Part shown: positions 26,359-55,600 of the stretch, in pieces | Layout of the letters: the number at the start of each line of letters is the position of its first letter | How positions within the stretch are numbered: position 1 is the stretch's first letter | Assembly: GCF_900964775.1 (NCBI RefSeq) | Contig: NC_041830.1 | Span: 7,173,501 to 7,237,500, forward strand | Origin: Scleropages formosus | Taxonomy: Eukaryota > Chordata > Actinopteri > Osteoglossiformes > Osteoglossidae | Direction: 5' to 3' | DNA: 64,000 nucleotides | Translations under genes and position numbers: made by a program | The notes under the pieces: model-generated | Told to the model about the DNA's origin: nothing | The model's input: only the letters and a program-made list of their open reading frames with translations | The model's database searches: none

Positions 26359-26412
26359 GTCACGTGACAGGAAAAAACGCGACGCCGAGGAGCGTACCGG
26401 TCACGTGATGAC
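26359..26412. promoter_or_regulatory. Paired CACGTG boxes upstream of ORAI2
   Basis: GTCACGTGAC at 26359-26368 and GGTCACGTGATGAC at about 26399-26412 form two near-palindromic USF/MITF/TFE-type E-boxes 41 bp apart. They sit in CpG-rich DNA just upstream, in the minus direction, of the proposed ORAI2 first exon. Confidence 0.6.
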
Positions 26413-27389
26413 AGATGGCCAACGGATGATCACTTCACGTCCGCGGGCGGGGGGAGGTTCCTCAGGACCCTCGAACACAACAGCGCCACTTATGACGTGG
26501 GACATTTTCATTTACGTTTCTGGAGTACCACGTCGGACCACTTTAACGTCAATAAAACGAAAGCACTGACACAGAACGGATTTTGAAATATCAAAGATTT
26601 TAAGGTATAACAAATTCTAGTCAATTCATCTGTCCAGAAGCAGCAACGAATACACTCTCCACGGACCGAAACACAGACAGTTCAAGAAACTTCGGGCTGT
26701 GGGAGAACAGCCCTGTACCACCGCAGCATTATTTAATTCTGTATACTGCAAAATGTTGTAAAGTGGTTTATGCTTTTTGAGCTGTGAGGTGAAGTACTAG
26801 TATTTTTATTTTCTTTTGTTTTCCTCAGTTGCTTGAGACAGTGGTAATTAAAACTTCCAGGTAACTCCATCACAGCTACCTTATAAGGCTTATTCTTCTT
26901 ACTTGAATTCCGATTGCTTAGAGTCAGACAAAATACTGACATTAACTTATTCACACTTAAGAACATTACTAACTTAGCAGTAAACACAAAGCATTTAAAT
27001 TAAAGAGAACCCTGGATTCATATTTGAGAGCAAGCCATCCACGCACCTCCACCTTTAAAAGGTGCTTAGCACTACATCAGTGGGGCATGAGCTCTTTCTG
27101 GAGAGCAGCATCTGTGTTGGAGTAACTTTACAATGGAGCAACAGCAGGACAGACAGCAGCAACATCCAGCTGTCACAGGAAATAAAGACTACACATTTCA
27201 AATGAAAGCGGTGAGGTCTGCACGGTAGAGGCACAGTACTCCATACAAGATGTTTTCCTAAGTTGTATTGAAGAAGAGAAAAAAAAAATCTGATTCACTA
27301 GGATTGATTGAAAATTTAGTGATTTTTATAAATTGTTGAAAATGTCAGTGAAAACATTGTCTGTCCTATTGTGTAGGCACTGATTACAT

Positions 27390-27603
27390 TTATTCATTTA
27401 GCTGACACTCTAAAACAACTTCCAGTGTTGATTTACCTACAGAGTTACTTATCCATTTGTACAGCTGGGTAATTTTTACTGGAGCAATTTAGGATAAGTA
27501 CCTTGTACAAGGGTACTGCAGGCAGAGGTGAGATTTTAACCCGTGACCTTTGGTTCCAAAAGGCAGCAGCTCTAACCGCTCCACTACCAGCTGTCCCACA
27601 TGA
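27390..27603 (-). mobile_element. tRNA-derived SINE, family B
   Basis: Read on the minus strand: a tRNA-like head (ctggtagtggagcggttaga) with a decayed box B, then a body that includes 'aattgctccagtaaaaatta', then a tail with 'agctaaatgaataaatgtaa'. The tail is shared with the V-SINE-like family. Confidence 0.75.
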
Positions 27604-28563
27604 CAAAATAGCTGGATTTAACATTATTGGAGTGGATGAAGTATTTACCAACTGTTTAAGCAATTACAAAAGCTAATGAACACAGGTGTAGATGTCATTT
27701 AGCAGGATTCAGAGTAGTACCAGCATGCAAACAGTAACACAAAGACACTGCATTTACACATAAGTGACTGAAATTCATCTCCAGTCATTTAGTAATGACT
27801 TTCCCTTCAGCAGCAGAAAAAACTGAATTGGATAATGTAAGCAAGTCACTGTACAAAAGGTGAAGAGGAATTTCAGTTTGAAGTGATCGATAAAGGCGCC
27901 GTACAATTGGAAATACAATAAGTTTATCAAACTGAAAAATCATCCATTTATTCTGAAAACCTCACTAGTATGGATGGTACAGAAGTGTTCCAAGCAAAAG
28001 AAAAAAAGCCTTAGAATAAATTAACATGAAGATTTGCTTTCAGGGTGAATTTAATAATGCCCAAGATCTAAACAACAAATCTATGGAGAACATAAGTGAA
28101 CAAATCTGAAATGTTATTGATAGCTTTGCAACACAGAACACAGTCCTTCATAAATCTTTCCATGTAACTGAGAAACTTATGGCATGTTCATTTAAATGAT
28201 ATCCAACATTTTTAAGTGCAAAATCCTACATTAAAATTCAATAGTTTTTTTTTTTTTTTTTAAACAATAGAACCAAACCCTTGTAGGTTAGATTTACCTG
28301 TGGCTATTTTCCCTCCTCATACAGTATCATCATACCTGCCACCAGATTTCAGTCCCGGAGTGTTTAACAGAACATACACGTTAGCAAAACAGTCATCAAC
28401 ATAAACCATAAGGTGGCGAGGTCAAGTCAATAATGAATTTCCATCCGCCAAAGCACAGTCGAGATTGCCTGATCAGTCCTAGTGAACTATGAATGGAATG
28501 TAAGCTCTGCAGCAACTGATACAATGATTTCCTCTAGTAATAGAGTATTGTAGTACATACACA

Positions 28564-28565
<2 letters not shown>

Positions 28566-28601
<36 letters not shown>
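28566..28601. repeat. A-run (36 bp)
   Basis: An uninterrupted homopolymer, prone to length error in assembly. Confidence 0.95.
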
Positions 28602-28604
<3 letters not shown>

Positions 28605-29494
28605 ACATATTGGGCAAGATATACAAAAAAGGCTATATAAACTGTATATGGTGTGAATTGAGTGATGTGACAGATTTTTTTTTTTTTTTTTTTAAAAAAA
28701 AAGCATTTTCAAATTGATATTCTTCCCCCCAATATGGATATTAACAGACAATACAATGAAAAAGATAATTTAGACTGTTCCACTTTCAACTGCATCATTT
28801 GCAGTAAAAATAAATCTGCTAAACAAATGAATACAAGAAATTGGAAAAGCCAGACAAGTTGATAAGAGATGTTTACAAGATCATTGGTATCATTTAAGCT
28901 TAAGCTGTTGACTGAAATCTAGATAATGTCAGTTACCTCGTTTCAGCAAGTCAGATGACTGACTCCTGAAACTTTAGTATCTGATGCCAAGTCACTGTCT
29001 GCAACACACAGGCAAGGTGAACACACAAAAAAAAAAAAAAAAAAAAGTGACAGAGCTTCCAAGCAATCACATGCCACAAATTACACAAAATCAGACCAGT
29101 TAGTAAATGCTGAAAACTCCTGTGGAGAAGTTATCCAACCAAGGGAAAATTCTTACATCTGTTCAACAACTCCCATCCACCAGACAGCAATGTCACAAAA
29201 CATCATGGACAAGAGTTTTTGTATTTTTTTTTTTCCTCCTCAGCGCTTATTGTTCATGTGACCCAAGAACAAAAAGGTTTTTTTTTTTTTTTTTTTTTTT
29301 AAAATACAGGCAGACCAACTAAACTTACCTCCTTAAGGCTTTTCCATATTAACACTAATCATTCTCACACACACAAAATCTGAAGGTGTACTACCAAACA
29401 TTCAGCTGCAGAGAGACCGGTAAGAGAAATAAAAAAAGTAATCTCAACAGCTGTTAAAGTCCATTCGGAGTTAAAGCAACAGTCAGCTACACAA

Positions 29495-29500
29495 TTTATT
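29495..29500 (-). terminator. BCKDK: Candidate BCKDK polyadenylation signal
   Basis: TTTATT on plus reads AATAAA on minus, about 170 nt after the BCKDK stop codon. A longer 3' UTR cannot be excluded. Confidence 0.4.
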
Positions 29501-29666
29501 TATACAGTGGTGTTCGAAGACCACAAGGATGCAGTGGGCAGAATTCCATTATTCACAACTAATATGCCTCTGCAATCAAACAACCATTTGACCAAATTGC
29601 CCTTCAGCAGTCTATCCGTGCCTGGGCTTGAGCAGGTGAGGAAATACAAAGTGTTGGAAGCAGGGA

Positions 29667-45544
<15,878 letters not shown>

Positions 45545-45870
45545 GATTTTCTCTTCTTCACGCTGGCACGCCAGTCGGGCACTTTTACCTGTCAGTGATA
45601 TGATATGGCCACTTTATCAAGCCATTTATATCATGCGGCTTCCACCATGGACAAAGGCACAAACACTAAACCGTACTAGTACAAGATGGGCACTGAAAAG
45701 GGAGGGGGCTCTTCCAAACGTTATGTGCAAAATGACGTTAGGAACAGGCCAATCACAAATCAAGGGGCGGGGTCAGGTGATCTGGACACGCCCACAATGT
45801 ACAGTACTGTGGGAAGGCACGGAACCGTTACGTCATGTACTGGACGCGACGTACCCGTACGGTATAAACA
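45545..45870 (-). promoter_or_regulatory. BCKDK: BCKDK promoter region
   Basis: CpG-containing DNA directly upstream of the BCKDK start. Elements seen: CCAAT at 45749-45753 (plus-strand orientation), a GC box GGGGCGGGG at 45764-45772 and a CRE-like TTACGTCA at 45828-45835. A plus-strand TATAAA at 45863 points away from BCKDK. The transcription start is not defined. Confidence 0.5.
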
Positions 45871-45899
45871 CCCGAGTTCTTCGATGATATAATACAGGT

Positions 45900-48800
45900 T
45901 ATTAACGACACCCGCGAAAAACTGTCTGTAAATGAAATTCGGACAATGAAAAACCGCTTAATAATATGATATTGATACAGTACCGAGTTTTTTACTTCCG
46001 CCTCTTAGCATTTATTATCGGATCTTTTTCTAAGAGAGTCCGATGGCGGTGCAACGCAAACTCTGTGGAATTTATTAAAAAGTACGCCACTACCATGTTT
46101 GGAGTTTTGGAATAAACATTTTTATGTTTTTAGAAGACAATGTATTTTTTTTACGTCTTTACCGCCCATATTTTTTTAACGCAACATTATTATATAATTT
46201 ATTAATCATTAATCAGATGATGAAGGTATGATGAGAGTCTTTGGAAATAATCAGCTTAACATTAAAAAATTATTTGAAAATTCACTATATCAATCATATA
46301 ATGCACTTTTTAAGAGTGACAGGTGACATGATACAGTTAAAGCGATGAAAGAAGGCAGTTGCTCACTGCCTTAGAAGTCATGCAGCAACTCAGGAAAAGA
46401 AAAACTTCCAGGCTTAAGAACTTGGAGAACAATGAACCTCTGGGAGTTCAGATAACAGTTGTTGCCCACCCCTGAACATTGTGGTGTAACACAACATGTC
46501 TGTGTCAATAAAACTACACACTACTTTTTATTCTGAATCAATCAGTGCAGGCAAGATCCATAATCTCAGACAACATCTAGGCACCATTGCATAGTCAGTA
46601 CCAGGCCCTTCCCAGACAGCTGGTGTGAGGGATCAGAAAAGTGTCATGACACCCAAGGAAGACAGAGAAAAATAGCTATAACTAGTAAAGAGAACATAAT
46701 CAGAACAAATATTAACAAGAAAATCAAGATTGTCATGTGTATATAGTACAGGTGAACATCACCCAATGAAATGCTTGCATGTCTCCCACACACTAAATAC
46801 ATCATCAATAGATAAATGACAGCAAAACTAGAAATGCACTGAAAACGCACATTGTTATCTTTTTGTGAAGCTGTAAGTGTGTGTGGGTGTTGAGTTCCGC
46901 TATGGCTTGTGCCTGTTCAGATTGACTGAGGTCTTTAATAAACAGCATATGTTCTAGATGTGTTGTACAGAGGGCAGCTGAGTTCCAGTGACATCCTGGG
47001 CCAACGTAATGTGCTTGCAGTCCTGGGCTCAGCAGGTGCTGTACCAGGATGTGATACAGCTGGTCAGAATAGGCTCCACTGTGAGTAGAGATAGAAATAT
47101 TGGGATGTCTGAGGAAGTAGAAGTCTTGGTGAGCCTTCTTGATGATTGCTGATGGTGATGAAATTTAATCCTGTGGATCTGATCAACAACATCTCTTCCG
47201 ATGTAGATGAGCGTTCCGGTCGGGACTAGCTCCTTGATTGTGCTGTCAGCAAATGTAATGATGGAGTTGGAGCTGTTTCTGGCCACATGGTCATATGCAA
47301 ATGAGGAATAAAGCAGAAGGTTTAGCATACTGCTCTGTGGGGTGCCTGCATTGAGGATCAGCATAGAGGCAATGATCCTGCCAACCCACACATGTTGAGG
47401 TCTGCTAGTTAAGAACTCCAGGACCAGCTTGCAGAGGATAGTGCTGAGCCTCAGATCCTGGAGCTTGCCAATCAATTTTAACTGTGTCAAATGCAGAGCT
47501 GTAGTTTCTGAACAGTACTCTAGCATAGCATTTGTCTACGTGTGCCAGGATGGTGTGAAGTGGAAGGGATACGGCATTCTCTGTGGAACGGTTGTCAGGA
47601 AAGTTGAAAATGGCCCAAACTATCTGCTATAGTCAAATGTGTCCCAGCACCAGCCTCTCAAAGCATTTCATCACTATCTGGCTGAGCACTGGCAGTCTAA
47701 ATCCTTAAATCTAAGTGTTAGTCACAAATTTACAAAAAACTGTGAAAGAGTAGCAGGTGTTCAAGAGGGTCTTTTAAAAAAAAAAAAAAGTGAAGAGATT
47801 CATTTTCAGAAAAAAGTGCAAGGCATTGCACTTGATACTACTGTTATTGGATATAAAACTTCTTGTGTATGTTACAAGTTGGGGGGGGACTTTGTAAAGC
47901 TAATTAAATTCAATACAAATTAACACTATAGAAGAATATACATAAATATTTAAAACACACTTAAGTGGTTAAGCACCACCCCATGAAGTAGTGGTCATTT
48001 CTCAAAAACAAACAATAATAATTCAAAACCTGGGTTGAAAAGCTATCCATGACACTCTGCTCCTTTATTCCAAACAGACTGTCTATAGCAATGAAAGTTT
48101 CTGATGTTACACATCCCACCGGCATCTAAAATTCACTCCCAGAAACCGTTGGTATATTTCTCAACAAGCTCATCAATACAGATTCAATTTAGAAGCTCAC
48201 ATCAGCAGACTCACCCCTGCTCTTGGTAGAAACACCGTGCAAAGTTACACATGCCAGTGGGCACTATATTAGAGGAACCATTAATGCTTCATCACATTAG
48301 CTTGGTAAAAGTTAGTGACATAACACTAAACCGTCCTACTAAAAAAAAAAAAAGAAAAAAAAGTGAGCATTAATCCAGGTGACTTACATCAAACATTATG
48401 AATACAATAAATCAAAACTGCATTCTGCAACCAAAAAGAACAAGCTATACTTTCATGTTAACCTGTAGCCTTCACTTTGTTATATATCCTAATATTTGAG
48501 CTAGTCACATGTTAATGTGGTTCAGAAATTACATCATATAATTTAAACCTTTCTTGCAAGTTTTAGGACATTTTTCTTATTTTCAAATTAATATTGACCT
48601 GAATATTGCAACTGTAAAATAATATTGTACTAATGCAGGTTCATTTGGTTTTAGGGAGAATTTTGGTGGAGCCTTTTGCACTATATTGGCAAATACAACA
48701 GGAAGTTACACAGAGTAAGACTCAAAAGAAGACTAAAAACAGTGAATGAATTCATAGACAAATATTATTTACAGATATGATTCCAAAACTAAAACAAGCA

Positions 48801-49630
48801 TGAAAGGGATATCAGATACAGTGTAGACACATTAAAGACCTTTTCATGCTGCTAAAAAACTTCAGACACATTCAAGTGTTATTTACATCATGATATGCAG
48901 CAAATCAGCTGATGAAGTAGATATAAATAACTACACATAAAACCTGGGATCAAAAGGTCAAACTTGGCCACTCGGGGAAGGAGACTCCATGTTATGAAGA
49001 GAGGTATATCAACAGTAGCCCTTTTTTTGTTTGATACCCTTACCACATGTGTTTTACATTTCTGTGGTTGATAAAATGAAAAAAAAGGTTTGGATTCCAA
49101 TCCTGTCTCCTTCACCAGAGATGTTTTACAAATGTGGTTTCCCTCCTCCCCACCCAAAACAAGACCATCACAATTAGTGTTTCTGTAAGGCTGCAGCTGT
49201 GCTCTTTCAGAAACCAGAAGAGGCAACAGAAGTAGATACCACAGAAATCTTGTATAATCTTGTATATTCCACATTAAATGCAAAAAATGTTATCAAAGTC
49301 ATTTAAAGTTGGAACACTATTCACTCAAATACTTGTGTTATGGCAAAGATTTGAAATTCAAATCTTCCTGAAGGAAATAAAATGCAAACTAAAATACATA
49401 CAATCAAGCTGAAAGTATATTTTAAGATTCTTTCTAAAAATAAACTTTTTACTGTACTGCCCTCATTGCACATAAATCTTGATCTAAATAACAGCAATCC
49501 CTTAACTCACACTAAAAATAGTCATTAAATCTTCAGATATTAAATGGTCTCCTTTGTTCCGATGAAAGTTCAGCTGTCTGCTAAATGCCCAGACTGAGAG
49601 CACAAGAGGGAAGGGATGACCTTGCATGTG
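45900..49630. other. Intergenic, decayed LINE only
   Basis: Between the BCKDK promoter and the LRWD1 3' end. Apart from a LINE remnant at about 46.93-47.71 kb I recognise nothing. The rightmost few hundred bases are probably LRWD1 3' UTR. Confidence 0.6.
46930..47710 (-). mobile_element. Decayed L2/Jockey-type LINE (RT and 3' part)
   Basis: The minus-strand translation keeps reverse-transcriptase segments of the fish L2/CR1/Jockey type: LNAGTPQSSMLNLLLYSSFA (the family GAPQGCVLSPLLY block) and IITFADST, where the catalytic FADD has become FADS. Further on come EPILTSCITSWYSTC and a C-terminal stretch matching the usual LINE end. The stretch between FADS and the C-terminal part is much shorter than in the family, so part is deleted. 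No 5' end is visible. Not functional. Confidence 0.8.
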
Positions 49631-49633
49631 CCC

Positions 49634-52600
49634 TCAGAACTCAGTTATTCTCTTCCACACCACAACCATATTCTTGTCAGTCAGTGCCACTAGGTAGTTC
49701 AGCTGAGGGTCTGCTGCCACACTGTTAATAGAGGCCCCCTCTACAGTGCCAACTCCCTCCCTAAAGGGAGAAGGCCACTGCAGCACCTGAAAAAACAGCA
49801 TAAAAACACTCACATAGATACAATTCACACACTCCAAATGGGATTGTGGAATCAAATATACATCAAAGGTTAAATGTTAATATTTTAAATACGTTTGATT
49901 ATTGAATATTTCAAAAGTAAATCAGGGCTGTGTTATTTTGTCCTGCAAACCATGTACTTTGTCTACAGCACTTATTTAATGCCTGAATCCTCAGACAGAA
50001 CAAATATAGTAATAGACCACGTATAATAAAAAACAGAAAATGAATACATGAGAAATAAGAAAAAATGTAATATACCTTAGTAGGAGGGGCAGCATCAAAA
50101 TTTTTCCCTTTATTCTTGAGGATTTCAGTGACATGGTACATCCATACTGCCCCTTTCTCATCACCGCACATCACATAGCCTTTACCTAGGGGGAATACAT
50201 CAATGAAGAAGAAGAAGGAAAAAAAAAAACTGTCATTATAGGTTTCAAAAGATAAGGCTGTAAGAACATTTATAAAGGCATATTACTCACTGGGACAGGT
50301 GCTAAGTGACAGATAGGGCAGGTCAGTGCTGGACCACTGCAAGACTGCCAAGATCACAGCAGACACCTCACTGTTATTGTTGGGACGGGAGGCTCGGGTA
50401 CGACTCCAGCTCCAAAGGTATATAGACCCCAGTGTGAAACACTTGGACACTATAGACAAGAATGCCAGTGGTTACATTCAAACTGTCTATCAACAACCTG
50501 ATTAAGTTCTACAAGTGTCTTGCAAATGTATTCTGATCCTTGACTAGCTCTCTAATTTTCTTGAGAAAAGCGCAGATTTTATGTTGATTTTTTTTCTGTG
50601 ATATTTCATTTCATTATGATCAATTAAATCATGGTGATAGTTTTGTTAGTTTTGCAAAAGTATGAAGTCATCATACATTAATACTTAGTACAGCCAGCTT
50701 ATGCTGTAATAACAGCTTTAAGTCTTTTGGGCTAAATATGCACCAGTCTTGCATACTGTTTGAGAGTGATTCTGGCCCATTCTTCTATGCAGATTTCCTC
50801 CAGGTTGTTCATATTGAATATCAGTGTTTCAAAATAAAATATCACAGAAAAAAAGTTTCAATGTACCCTTTGTGATGCATTAAAATGTGAAAATTGGTAA
50901 ATGGTCTAAATAACTGACAAGGCACTGAACTGAATACCTCTTTAAAACTTGCAATCACCGAAGTATTAGAATCAAAGCCCATGGTCACAAAGACTCAGAC
51001 TCACCTACAACGTCATCTGTGAGGAAAGCCAGACCGTCAATAGTGTGGTAATCCGTATGTTTGTCCTCCTTCTTGTATGCAGGAAATGTAACTTCCATAT
51101 CTGCAGATCTGAAAAATGGACAAAACTAGACATTTACTTAAATTAACATATTTAGCTGATGTAGGTGGACTGCAGTCTCAACAGCAGTATTACTGTTAGA
51201 GTCAGCATACAAACATCAGCACAGCTGCTCATTAACAGAACATTTAACCAGTAGAAAAAAGAAATACGTTGACTCACCTCTGAGCCTTGTTTTTATTGAG
51301 CTGGATGTTGAAACAAAGCATCCCCTTATCACAGGCAGCCAGGAGGTGTGTGTCTGGGTTGTTGGGAGGAAGACAAAGATGCAGAGGCGTGGAGCTGGTC
51401 TGCAGTACCAGAAGCTGTCTGGATGGGGGAACAGAGTATGAAACACAGCACCAACTTTCCCTTCAATACAGCTTAATCTCTAAAGAGGCCAAATAGCTTC
51501 TGAGGACTCACCTATACATTTTCTCCCCATGGTGATTTACATGAGAAAATACTAACATGCCAAAATACATTGACCCATGGGAAAAAAGAAGATAAAGGGA
51601 AAACCATTTCAGACAATGTTTGCATTAATGTATGAATGTATTTTGAAATTCTATAAAAGTCTGGAATAAATGGTTGGATTTAATACACTGATTTAAGAGT
51701 AATCAATAGGAGACTCACTGGACTTTGAAGTTATAGTCGCTGTCCACGTCACCAATGTCCCACATTACAATCTTGTTGTCATAGGCCCCAGCTAGAAAAA
51801 GTTTATAGTTTAAGTCATTTGTATACTGTAAACAGCTGGGAAAATTAGTCCTTTTCACAAAGAATACAGTTGCAAACTGTTCCTTGTGTTTCACATTCAT
51901 CGGATCATTACATGTAGGAGTTCCACAGATTTATTCACATTTGACAATGACCTGCATAGTTTTAAAATTGCAAATAAAAAATGTTGACAGGGAACTGACT
52001 GAAAAGGATGCTTTGCTGACGGGCACTGAAGCGCAGGGTGGAGATTGAGCGGCGGCTAGCGCGGAACTCCCCATAAGCGATGCTGACCCTGGGGTGGATG
52101 AGCTTCACTACTCCCCTCTTCCCCCCTGCTGCCAGGATGCTGCAGGGCCGTGCCGTCCTATTGCCCCGAGACATCATCACACGTGACCAAGACAAAGAGA
52201 AGAACTCCTGAGAGAGAAGAACAAGGTGAAAGATGGAGAATAAGAGAGGAGATACAAGGATGAGAGGGAAGGAAGGGAGGGAGAGGGAATAAGAGCAACT
52301 CAAAAGTGACACACTGTAAAGGCTTCCTACAATTTACTGTTTACCCATGTAAACAGCTTGGTAACACCTTTTACCATTACATACATTACATTTACTTAGC
52401 TGATGCCCTTCTCCGAAGTGACTTACAATACTAAGATACTTACAATTATTTACCCATTCAAACAGCTAGGTTACACCTTTTAACTGGAGAAATGTAGGGT
52501 AGGTACCTTTCTCATGGGTATTACAGCAGTGGTCGGCATTTGAACTTGTGACCTTTGGCTCTGAAGGCAGCAGCTCTATACACTATACTAGCAATTTCCC

Positions 52601-55600
52601 CATTAATATATGATAGCGTACCTTTACAGGAAGTAATGACAAAATATCAGACAAAAGGGAAAAACCATACTGACCTCTCCAGGAACTTTGTATTTCTTCT
52701 GTACAAGCCCTGACTCACAGTGTATTAGACAGATTGACTCTCCCCCACAAGTAGCCACAAACTCGGATGTCTGCCCAGAGTCTATATCAAGGGAGAGGAG
52801 TGAAAGGTCATTGGTCTGATAAGCATTAAGGTGGAGGTCCATCTCAGTTTCTTTATATTCCAATTTTACGTCCAGCTCTTTAACAATCAGTTGCATTCGT
52901 TTAATTGCAAAATTCATTACCATAATATTTAGTAAACTAAGAAAAACTGCCACAAGACCCCAAGCATACAGCAAAAGCGTTGAAAGACAAAGGAACACTC
53001 ACCGCCCCGTGAAGGCTCGAAGGCGCAGGCCCACAGCTGCGTGCCAAAATCCTCAGGGCTGTCCTGTTTGCTGTGACACTGCAGCACATGAAGAGGTTTC
53101 AGACCCACCAGCCCCTGGCAGAGATTGGACAATCAAAGAGATGATTAGTGGTTATGACTGGAAATCACACTAGGAGTAGACTTGTACAGAGAACTGCAAT
53201 GACACTCTGGGAAATGGTTACAGAATGAGTACAATCAGCTTTTTTAATTCTTATCCAAAGGTAGTATATGCTTATTTGTGAAAATACAATTGCAACAAAC
53301 CACTGGAGATCCTCAATGCCCTTCAGCTGGGTCACCAGGAAATTACTCTGCTATAAAAATTTAACTATACTGTACACCTAGACATTAACAGAATAGAATT
53401 TAGATAGAAAAAAATCTATTCCAATCTACAGTATATAGAGTACATATAGTACTAAGCAGTTTAAAAACTAGATTTTTCAGTTTGTGCATTTAAACTGTAT
53501 CTGTGTTTGCAGAATTGGAGGACTATGTCTTGATGTGTTTTACAAAGTTTTTGGAGCAGTAATTCACACTCTAGAGTGTGAATCACTGTTGGAGACTCAG
53601 TAAAAGAAATCTGGTTCTAAATTATCAATCAAACATTACACATCTTCATGTGAGGGGGGGGTCAATAATCTAACTTACCTCTGACTCAGGGATAGTTACT
53701 TGCACAGACATGCCGTCCTCATTTGCCCTCTTTTTTGGCGTGGCTTTCATGCATTTCTTTGGTGTCTCCATTCTGGACTCCTCTCCATTACTGGAGGCCA
53801 CAATGCGCCCACTCCTCCTATGGCTGCAGAGGGATTCATCTGAAGATGGAGGGGAACTTCGCAGATGAGAAAATGTCCGGGATCTGCTCTCGGGTGGAGG
53901 TGCTACAGTTGTTCTCCCCCTCTTCATTGCACTGCCTTCGTCTTTACAAGCATCTGTGTCTGGAATCTTCCTCTTAGGGGTGGAAGGGATTCCCTTTTGA
54001 AAGAGACAAATTCACACTGTTGAACCTGAACACTAATCATCATGCAGTTCTGTAGTGCTCAAACAACAGTGACCAACCATGATCTAGTGCAGTATGCTTC
54101 AGTTCCTGTCCCGGGACCCCAAGGACTGCATGTTTTTGGTTGTATCTCAGGACTAATGCATCTGATTCATCTTCATGTCTAAACACCAACCCTTGTAGAG
54201 TTGAAACAGTATTTTACAACTGTGCTACAAGTAAATGATTTTACCCCACTGAATTCCCAAGTAGATTGAATGGAACCTGGATTCACTAAGACGTCTGGTA
54301 TTTCAAAGGCGCTCTAAAAAATTGCACAAAAAATTGTTACTTATTGGGGGGAAAACTAAGCAAAAACCTCCAGCAACTAAGTGAACAATCCAGGCTCCGT
54401 GAACAAAACACAAACAAATATTTAGCTAACAATCGACTCCAGCAATAATAAACAAAACACCTGCTGCGTGCTTACATTGATGTGTTTGGTGTTGACATCT
54501 TCCTCTTCCCTCCCTTTTCTGTTCACCATTAGTGAACAAAGGTGTTCTTTAGCAAGTATTTCCACCTAAAGAACATAATGATTAACAGACAGACATGCAG
54601 ACATAACACATACACATAAAGTTTTAAGTTTTATTTGCTTGGATGTCTAAATGAGGAAACATTGAGACTCACCCTCCACTTTGTGTAGTCATTGTGTGTG
54701 CTGGGACCAAATTTAATCTGTGTGCATACTGCATTTACAAAGTCACTCTCCAGTGCCTTCAGTTTGTTTTCTGTTGGTGGGTTAGGTAAGGAAAATTTTG
54801 TTTCCCACAGCTGTACCACCTACAAAATACACAAAGACAAAATTTAATAACAGATGCACCACCAGAGTAGGGCAATGGAGATATTTGAGAAAAATGATTC
54901 CCCATTACTCTGCAAGACAGGAGTTCAAAATCTACTTCATCCAAGACTTAAACACACAAGACTGAAAAGAAGAAACTCATTCGACTGACAAAACTCAAGA
55001 AACAGCGTTGGGGGGATTAAAAAGATGCCTACCCGCTTTTTAAGATTTTCGTGATTTACATGACGCAGGTGGTTGGCAGATGATCTAATGTCTTTGCCAT
55101 TGAGCATGCTCAGCTTGGGCAGGAAGAACATGACCTTGCAGTTATCACTGGCCTCAGAGGGACACAAAATGGACATGGAAAAGTAGACAGAAAGAAAGGA
55201 AGGAGACTGAAAATACCACTTTAACAATATCAAGCTGCACAAAATTTAAATCCTGACCACTTGCAGTAAATGCTTTTGAGGTACCTTTGCTTGGGCAAAA
55301 TGAATGGAAAGTGAAAATTGGAATGTAAGGAAATGTGAGTGATGCTCAAGCCCAGAGTCGGCCATTAGACAGCCTGCGAGGGTAGGTTTTGTACACGAAT
55401 AGACCCTTACTGTGAGGTACACATTGTCCTGGAGCCGCAGCTCCTCCAGGGCATGCAGGGACTCCAGGGAGGTGACATCCTCCATGTTATTGTTGGAGCA
55501 GTCAAGCATACGCAGGGAAGGAAGGGACAGACCCCGGGGCAGCTCCTGCAGACGGTTCCCAGACAGGTTCAGCTGCTCCAGGTTGCGCAGCCGGGACAGC

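Larger units (their letters stand above)
26500..29660. other. Intergenic between ORAI2 promoter and BCKDK 3' end
   Basis: No gene recognised. AT-rich DNA containing a tRNA-derived SINE (27.39-27.60 kb), a 36-bp A-run and several T-runs. The right few hundred bases probably form the BCKDK 3' UTR. Confidence 0.6.

Noticed and set aside
46644-46850. Small membrane-like reading frame of 68 codons
   Set aside because: Hydrophobic because the DNA is T-rich on that strand. No family resemblance, no promoter or splice context, adjacent to a decayed LINE.
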